Below, piece by piece: positions 57,078-64,000 of a stretch of 64,000 bases of DNA. The position numbers were made by a program, and so were the translations under genes. The stretch comes from Austropuccinia psidii (taxonomy: Eukaryota; Basidiomycota; Pucciniomycetes; Pucciniales; Sphaerophragmiaceae). Numbering within the stretch: position 1 is the stretch's first letter; every line of letters begins with the position of its first letter. Below the pieces are notes generated by a model that was not told the origin of the DNA, made no database searches, and saw nothing but the letters and a program-made list of their open reading frames with translations. The stretch is taken from NCBI GenBank assembly GCA_023105745.1, contig JALGQZ010000001.1:41502082-41566081 (forward strand), read 5' to 3'.

Positions 57078-59138
57078 ATGTCATCTTTCAAGTCACATAA
57101 ATCCCGTTCAGGTTCTGTTCATGACTCAAATAGTGAATCTAGCATAGAATATCTTCAAACACAGTCACCATTGAGTCCCAACATTCCTCTCACAGCCCCT
57201 ATCGAATCCTCAATGAATGTATCAGGTCTTAACATTGATGTGGGCAATCCAAAGGCTCCAACTTCAAGCACTTGGTCGATCCCAAATATTTCCGTCACTC
57301 CAATTCTCTCGAATCCCGCTAATACACAAACGCAAGTGTCTCAGGGGCCAGAACGCACACCTCAAATCTCATCACACGCTAATCCCCAATCAAAATTTCC
57401 ACGTGAGTTCCTCCTTAATCCCGGTCAGAATCCAGTCGCATCCCAGGATCCCTTTGGCCAAAGTAAACAGCCAACCCTCAATATTCCATCAGGATCTCAG
57501 GTTCATGTGGGTGATGAAAGGCGCATGGATGGGGGGCGACGAAAAAGACCATTGGAGAATGTAACTTGGAGTGGTCTGTTGGAGGGAAATCCAGGATTGA
57601 CGCTTCATCAAAGTAAGTCATTTTAATTTTGGAGTATAACCTTTTTCACAATTTGATATGTTTGTTTCATGGGTTAGATATGGCACCTAAAGGCAAGTCA
57701 GTCCGATCTCAGGAGCCAATTGAAGATTGTGAGTATGACCAGTCTTCATTAATTTTTTGATGTGTTAACTGATGATGTGCATGGCAGGTGATGAACTTTA
57801 TGCATCTTCACCTCTGGTCCATAAAGAGAAAGTCACTGGACGTCATCATCCATATGCCTCCAAAACAAGAACAGCTCATGCCAGTTCATCAAGAGAAAAA
57901 TGGTGGATGATGAGGATGAGAACATGTCTCCGACTCAAATTGAAACAAATGATGAATCAAGGAGGGACAATTTCACGGCGCATGAGCATGGCACTCAGTC
58001 AAATAATGAGTTCACCCATCCTCAAATGCCCCTTGCCCAGAGTATGCTTGAACAATCCGAGGTCAGACAGCAAAGGAACCAGGCTCGTAAAGCTCACAAT
58101 GTGGCAAAACGTGCAAGCCAGAAGGAGCAACGAAAATGGCTCAAAGCAGAACTTCCAAAGAATGTCCATGGAATGCAATCAGCAGTACATGCACATTGCC
58201 TGTTCCTACTCAAAGTTAGGGATAAGGATTTTTCCTCACTACCAGCACCACCAAGCACAGAAGAGCGTGAAATTGCCATTCAAGTGGCTGGTCATCTTGG
58301 ATATGTCCCCGAGGATGTTTTCAATGAGCCATCAACACAGGTTCAGTCTCAGGGTTTCCAAAGCTACTGCGAAAATGAGCTCCACAAGCTAGGACTAAAG
58401 CAATTCACTTGGGACTGGGAGAGCTCATGGCAACATCCGTTCAATGAGCTGATGTCTATGGTGTTTTACCATACATTCCGTCTTGCACTGGTCAGCACCA
58501 AGTATCATCATTACTGTTGGAACAGGGATCATAATAACTATGGGGTCGTGGCGGCTTTCATGGAGCAATATTTCACTTATGTGAAAAGAGAATGGAAGTC
58601 TATTCAAAAGGATGCCGAGTATTTGGTTAAAAAGAAGGAGAATCAAAAGCTCCCAAAGATTCGTCAAAGGGTTAGTTAATGTATATGTTCTTCTTTGTGA
58701 GCAAAGACTGATAATGATCTACTTGATTATGTGCAGACCTGTGAGCGCCGTCATGAATGGTGTGATACGGCTGAATTTCCCATTCTAGCATCACAATTCA
58801 ATGACCCTCGAGTATGTTCAGATACTGAAGAGGTACTGGAAAATGGCCGTCAAGTTTACCGCAAAGTGGGATTATGCTGGCGCTCCCAGTTATTTAATGA
58901 ATTGGTATTAAAAATGGATCGAGACATAGAGTTTTGTAATCGCATTAAAAAAAAGGGTAAAAAAACTATTGATAGATTGCCAGAATTACGATCGACAGAT
59001 AATGGTGATATTCCGGAAGGCTTATCATTTAAGGTATTTGATCAAGATTGGCTCAAAGGCTGTAGTAAGATGCAGACTAGCGCCCTCAAGATACTTGACA
59101 TGCCAGTTATTAGGCCAAATGGTGATGCTCTACAATAA
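57078..59138 (+). CDS. Unrecognised four-exon gene
   Basis: Exons inferred from splice signals are 57,078-57,612, 57,678-57,728, 57,788-58,670 and 58,737-59,138; the introns are 59-66 nt, with GTAAGT, GTGAGT and GTTAGT donors. The product would be about 620 aa: a Ser/Pro/Gln-rich, probably disordered first 200 residues, an acidic stretch (VDDEDENMSP), a basic coiled segment (VRQQRNQARKAHNVAKRASQKEQRKWLK), and a C-terminal half rich in Trp, Cys and His (WDWESSWQHPF, YHHYCWNRDHNN, TCERRHEWC). I do not recognise a domain. One frame change is needed in exon 3 at the five A of 57,896-57,900; one extra A restores the frame. It lies head-to-head with the transposase and converges with the helicase, so it may be an accessory gene of a transposon. 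Exons 1 and 2 are the least certain. Confidence 0.65.
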
Positions 59139-59443
59139 ATTAGTAATATAAATGTATAGCACCGTTACAAATTAACATTTTGGAAATTATTTGTGCAGGT
59201 GTAATACAATTTGAGTATTATTTCTTAAAGATGCAACAACTTTCTAAATATGTCAGAATATAGACAATATGAATTGGAATGTATCACCGTCTCCCTTAGA
59301 AATAAGACTCTATTGCTCATTTTCATTGAGGAAATATTGAAGGAGTTTGATCCAACTCATGGTGTTCATAATTGTGGACCTATGCCAGGGTGAACAAGAG
59401 TTATCAACTTGGTCAAACACAAATTATATAATATCAGTAAGGC
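59139..59443. other. Short region between convergent genes
   Basis: AT-rich sequence of 305 bp between two 3' ends. I see nothing specific in it. Confidence 0.4.
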
Positions 59444-61861
59444 TCACGCAGTTAATGAATTTTTCTTTTCTTGGACCTATTGGTGTTTGGAAAATAGCAT
59501 TTCCATAAGGAAGGATTTTAGAATAGCAATACAATTAGGCTCAAAGATGATCTTGAAAGGTACCTTCCGCATGTTGACCTCAACTGAATGAGGAGTGATA
59601 TAGTGGATGACCTTTACAGGTTGTTGTTGGCCAATATGATGGAGTCGATCAACAGCCTGAGCCTCAATGGCTGGGTTCCAATTGGGCTCCTGGAAATGTG
59701 GATGTCAGGGGCCGCAAATCAGGGCAGAATTTTGGGGGTCCCCTCACCATTAAATAGACCGTATTAGCACAAGTTATATTGAGGCCAGTTCCAGCTGCGG
59801 CAATGGATGCAATCAGTACTTCACATTCAGGATTATTGAAGAAATTCTCCAGTGCCTTCTCCTGTGCTCGTGCTGTAATTGTTGCATCAATTCGTGCTGA
59901 AAGGATAGAGTGATGGGCAAGTGCAATACCAATTCTACAATATGAAAAAGTCAGATGGATTCAATTGGTAATGGATGCATATTAGAAACAACGCACAAAT
60001 CTAGAAATTGGGTCCATTGGGTATAAACCACCGATTTGGTTGGACCACACCTTGTTTGTTTGTTCTTCATTAAGCTTTGTAGGAGGTGTGCAATTTTACT
60101 ACTCATCATGCATGTTTCCACATCCACAATAGTTCGTGTGATTGTTGGCGAGTTATCCTGAGTGCTCCTGCCCTCGGGGTCTTCCAAATCCGCCTCCGCA
60201 ATTGTGTCAAGCATGATGTGATGGTTACAACATATTCACAGCTTATTAATATTTCTGAAAAATTCTCCTGGTCCTTTGCTTTTGGATGATAGGAATTCTT
60301 CATATAATATGGAATATTCTTGCTGCATGGTTGGGTTGAGTGGGAGCAGCTCATAATGATGGCTAATAGTGGGGAGGGATTCGAGATGTGTGGTTTTGGT
60401 GCGGCACAAACTTAAATGCCGCAATGCCAAATTCAAGATATCATTGCAACCTTTGGAAAGACTACTCAGGATGAATGGTGACCAGTTATCTTGATCGGCG
60501 CTCTGGGGTTGGGTGATGAATGATATTATGCTCAAAAGGTCATAAATGGTGTTGTGAATAGTTGTGCCTGTTAAACATATTCTACAGGATGAAAGGAGGC
60601 TATTAATGGCACCGTGAGTGGCAGTGTATTGAGAGCAAATATAGCTATAAGATGGGGCAAGGGTTATTGGATATAAAAGGTAATTTGAATCATTTAAGAT
60701 CAGACACTCACTGTGCTTCATCCAAAATTATACGATGCCAATTGATTTGAAAAATGAATGATGTAGAGGTATTGGTTTGCTTAAATTCTTGGGTGATAGT
60801 ATTGTAAGAAGTGATGATGATATCATATTTTAAGATTTCGTCTTTGGATAATGAGTGAAGAGTGGGACCATGGTAGATTTTGGCATGCAGCGCTCCAGCC
60901 TGAGCATGCTTGGTTATTTCTGATTTCCAGTTGGTAATTAAGCGAGGGGGGCAGATGATCATGGTGGGCGTGGAGCGATGGGGGTTTGCAATCATCTGCT
61001 CCTTGGAGGTAACAATTAGAGCAATGGCCTGAATGGTTTTACCTAATCCCATATCATCCGCGAGCAGTCCTCCAAGAGGGGTATTGGTCGAAAGGGATTC
61101 AAATGAGCTAACGACCTTGTTTGTAATGATGTGCCTGGCATTGAAAGTGGATCCTGGGGGTGAGGTGGCCCAAAGGTTACGGGCTCATTGGCCATTGGGG
61201 ATTTCTCGATCCCAGAGAAAAGCTATTCCGGTCTTTTGATGAGGGAGGAGGGGGGTTTGAATAATGGCATGGGGAGGTCTGATCCACTGGGTAATTGTAT
61301 CATTTTTTTCTTGGAAATCAATGATGAAACAGCAGGATATGAAGCTGGCGTCGATTTTGAGATGGGAAATGTGGGAGTAAAGAGTTGACATTGACTATGA
61401 GTATTACAGTCATATTCTTTGGTCATTTTAAGCTTGAAATTTTGTGTTCGAAAGCTTTCCATTATGAATAAAATGTTTGGATACCATGTGAAGAGCATCA
61501 ATGCTAGATTGGGTTTCTGAGATGAGGAGGGATCATTTGCATCAGTCATAAATACTCCCTCAACAAATAATATTTGAGTAGGATTGGATTGGCAATTTTC
61601 AATCCATGCCCCACCAGGACCACAGTGCATGAAAGTTTTTGGTGCCCCAAGGAATGGTATCAACGTTTTGGAAAGGGTTCCAGTTAGAGAGCCAATAGCA
61701 TGCTGGTGATTGGGGAGATAAACAAATATGTTGTGTTGATTGTGCCATATGATAATCCAAGAAGCTAAGTGGGAATCCTCAGGATTTAAGGCTATATCAC
61801 TATTTATTTGAATATGAATATTAATAATCCCAATGCAAAGTGGTTGTGAAGGGGTTGACAT
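59444..61861 (-). pseudogene. SNF2-family helicase (Rad5/Rad16/HLTF-like), broken
   Basis: Exons on the minus strand are 61,861-60,712, 60,644-59,997, 59,934-59,748, 59,689-59,564 and 59,476-59,444; the introns are 58-87 nt. Motifs in order: LLPHQKTGIAFLW (Q-type motif, ~61,240), DDMGLGKTIQ (Walker A), ICPPRLITNW, and LDEAH, whose H is formed only after splicing. LTGTT follows (usually LTGTP), then ICCNHH, KSVVYTQW, AAAGTGLN and EAQAVDRLHHIGQ (usually HRIGQ). The RING finger found between the lobes in Rad5 and HLTF is absent. Breaks: a frameshift at seven A (61,303-61,309 as T on plus), an in-frame TGA at 61,185-61,187, and another at 60,236-60,238. Both TGA could come from CGA by C-to-T change at CpG. 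Intact relatives translocate on DNA or remodel chromatin. This copy probably makes no full protein. Confidence 0.8.
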
Positions 61862-62226
61862 GATGGCTATTTTAAATTATTTGGGGACAGTTGGAAATTA
61901 TATGATCGGGAAGGGTTAGCTAAATGGAATGAAGACGAATAAGCGCAGGTGGGGAACTTTTATGAGAGGCAGCAATGGGGTCAAGGGGGGGTGGCCTGTG
62001 GTTATGTGCATGGTCATGATGGGGGTGGGCCTCTTGGGCTCATAATTTTCATATCTGATTTGGGGCATATATCAAGGCAAGGTGGCCAAAATGTGGGTGC
62101 ACCGATATGACTGCTCAATCTGCAGCAAGGTACAAAACCCTTGGTGGAACAAGGTTGACATTAGCATATCCGAAATTAGGGAGGTTGTAGCAACTTATTG
62201 TGGAGGGCATATTAGAGGCATGCAGT

Positions 62227-62254
62227 CATGTTCGCTGGTGTGACAGCGAACATG
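62227..62254. repeat. Palindrome 2, perfect 11-bp arms
   Basis: CATGTTCGCTG and CAGCGAACATG flank a six-base spacer (GTGTGA). The arms are exact reverse complements. Confidence 0.85.
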
Positions 62255-62363
62255 GATGCATATCTTCCCCAGGTTAATTGTCACACAGGTTCCTACTGGG
62301 AAATGTTGGCCGTTTCAAAGGGCAATCTCACTGTGGGGATGTTTGTGTGTGGGAGGGTGAGAT

Positions 62364-62389
62364 ATGTTCGGTGGCATGCCACCAAACAT
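62364..62389. repeat. Palindrome 3, 13-bp arms with one mismatch
   Basis: ATGTTCGGTGGCA pairs with TGCCACCAAACAT without a spacer. The only mismatch is at the CpG (CG against CA), consistent with deamination. Confidence 0.85.
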
Positions 62390-63902
62390 GACTTTGGTTT
62401 TTCCTGAAGTGTTTTGCTGACTGATGCCTACTGGGCTTCCAGGGGGGAATGTGTGGGATGATCAAAGGGAGCGCCAGCCGCAAGGCTTGATCCACATATA
62501 CATTCACCCCTATTGCTTTTGAGTCGGCTACTAATCCCCCGAGATTGGGATCATGGTCTTTGCCTCACAAATGTACGAAACTCCGGAGAAAGAGGCTACA
62601 ATTGCAAGGGAAATTGCGGCTGCAAGCCAGGCCCCACAGCTTGTGCGGGGCGCGTGAGAACATGCAGAAAATGACCCGTGGTGGGAGATACCCATGCAAA
62701 CATAACCAGCCTCAGCAAACATAGGCTGGGATTATTCTAATGTGGATGAGGCTGAAGCAAATCCACACTGATTGGCCTCAGGTTTCGCCGAGCAAGCAGG
62801 TGAGCATCTGCAGTCAAGCTGACCACCCGACCAAGAAACTAGCCGGTCGGAACACTGGCAGTAAAATGTCTTCCAGGCGTGTGAAAGTTACCTGTGTATG
62901 ACCCGTTGGGGGTGCATATGCAAGCGTGTGGCTGCCCGACAATGAGAACGCGGGATGAACAAGCAGGGCCAGTCATTGTTTGCCCCAACAATGGCCCCAG
63001 ATGGAATCCAATGTTTGCATATGACCCAAATAAACAGTCATCCCACTATGACCCACTTACATTAACTTGGATTACATGCGCATCCGTGCCGTAGTTAGGC
63101 AGAGCTGTCCAACAAGTTGCATCAAAGGGATGCAGTTAAGATATATGACTCAATGGCCTGACGTGATTGCATGTTACATTGTTGAACAGCTTTTGCTTTT
63201 CCCCGCAGCATACATTTACACAGGTGTACTGCGTACTACAGTGTTGGCTGTACAGATCAGGAAGGTGTAATACTACTTGAGCCTGCATGCATATAGCGAA
63301 TGTGCATGCACCTTCCGATTGTTTGCATATACGTAGCTCATGTGCCTCATGCTCAGCATTGCGTTTCACCCGATTTGCACACGCAAGCTGAGCATATCAT
63401 GGTCAAAAGCACCGTGTGAAAGTTCTCAGTAAAGCCATGGAATGAACTATTTTTGCAATAGTTCATTGGAAGGCTCAGTTTGGAGCACTTCACCAAAGCA
63501 TGTGAAATGCTGCACCTGGCTGAAATGTCATCCGATTCAGTGCCAAATGCCCAGATTGTGTGCATACAAAAACGACTGAGCAATGGCTCAGCATGGTGCA
63601 TTTGATATTGTTATATCAATAGTTCAATCACTGTGCAATTAAAATGTTCAGCCACTGAGCATTTCAATTATGACCCAAAAGCAAACCTGAGCAATGGGTC
63701 GAGGCAAGCTCACGCTGTAATCACTTGTCTTACAGCCCCCCCCTTTGTTCAAAGACTATCACCAGGCCATACGGCCGGTGATCTTGCCGCGGTCACTTGT
63801 GACCAAATGCACCGGGTGCATTTCTGCATGGGTCACTTGTGCATTGCACCCACAATGCACATTCAACAAGGGCCTCAAGACCACCCTCCTGGGTGATCGG
63901 GT

Positions 63903-64000
63903 GGCTATTTAAGGAAAAAAGGGGATTTTACTCAGCTTGACAATTCAATAAATTGCAATATTCAGCCAGACCCCCATTGTTCTTCTGCCTCACGCGAGCA
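63903..64000 (+). promoter_or_regulatory. Possible promoter at the right edge
   Basis: CTATTTAAGG (TATA-like) at about 63,904 is followed by an A/G run, then CAATTCAATAAATTGCAATATTC, and a pyrimidine-rich CCCCCATTGTTCTTCTGCC. This could be a promoter or the U3/R region of an LTR that continues beyond the window. No downstream sequence is available to test it. Confidence 0.3.

Larger units (their letters stand above)
61862..63900. other. About 2 kb without recognisable genes
   Basis: Sequence of moderate GC content. It holds two long palindromes (62,227-62,254 and 62,364-62,389). The stretch 63,260-63,700 is rich in GCAT and CTGAGCA/TGCTCAG words. Open frames are short and show no familiar domain. 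Confidence 0.5.

Noticed and set aside
60236..61187. In-frame TGA codons in the helicase as recoded (selenocysteine) sites.
   Set aside because: There is no sign of selenocysteine machinery or a downstream element, and C-to-T decay of CGA explains both.

Overview
The window looks like a transposon-dense stretch of a rust fungus genome (Pucciniales). The evidence is: fungal introns of about 58-87 nt, Ty3/gypsy (Metaviridae-type) retrotransposons, a Tnp2-type transposase of basidiomycete style, and CpG-poor AT-rich repeats. From memory only, several proteins here resemble hypothetical proteins of the myrtle rust Austropuccinia psidii; that assignment is an inference. I recognised no ordinary housekeeping gene, tRNA or rRNA.

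Positions 1-52,149 are LTR retrotransposons nested in one another. I use working names. Family I: B1 at 14,048-24,397 (minus) is complete, with matching GCCCC target duplications and one uninterrupted gag-pol frame; B2 at 32,464-52,149 (plus) is decayed and has lost its 3' tip. Family II is an older relative with LTRs of about 3 kb; it fills most of 2,053-13,786 (minus) and part of 31,009-32,463. Family III: the complete element C at 38,970-48,532 sits inside B2's RNase H region with CATTC target duplications; the larger-LTR relative D is at 13,787-26,501 and carries B1 inside its 5' LTR; a solo LTR is at 11,348-12,071. Family IV: the 3' end of an element at 1-2,052 and a solo LTR at 6,832-8,248. 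Further partial LTRs and an integrase fragment fill 26,502-31,008.

Positions 52,150-64,000 differ: higher GC, retained CpG, and spliced genes. They hold a Tnp2-type DNA transposase (minus), an unrecognised four-exon gene (plus) and a broken RING-less SNF2/Rad5-like helicase (minus). About 2 kb without recognisable genes follows. Three related long palindromes lie around this gene block.

The most interesting observation is in family I. The N-terminal part of gag-pol is overprinted by a second, spliced gene in the +1 frame. It is open in B1 and B2, and its protein sequence (not just its DNA) is recognisable in the diverged family II remnant at 2,709-3,582. The gag-pol start codon lies inside an intron of this gene, so splicing could switch between products. 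Element C shows a different strategy: a GGGAAAA slippery heptamer, a 6-nt spacer and a stem-loop exactly at the gag-pol overlap.
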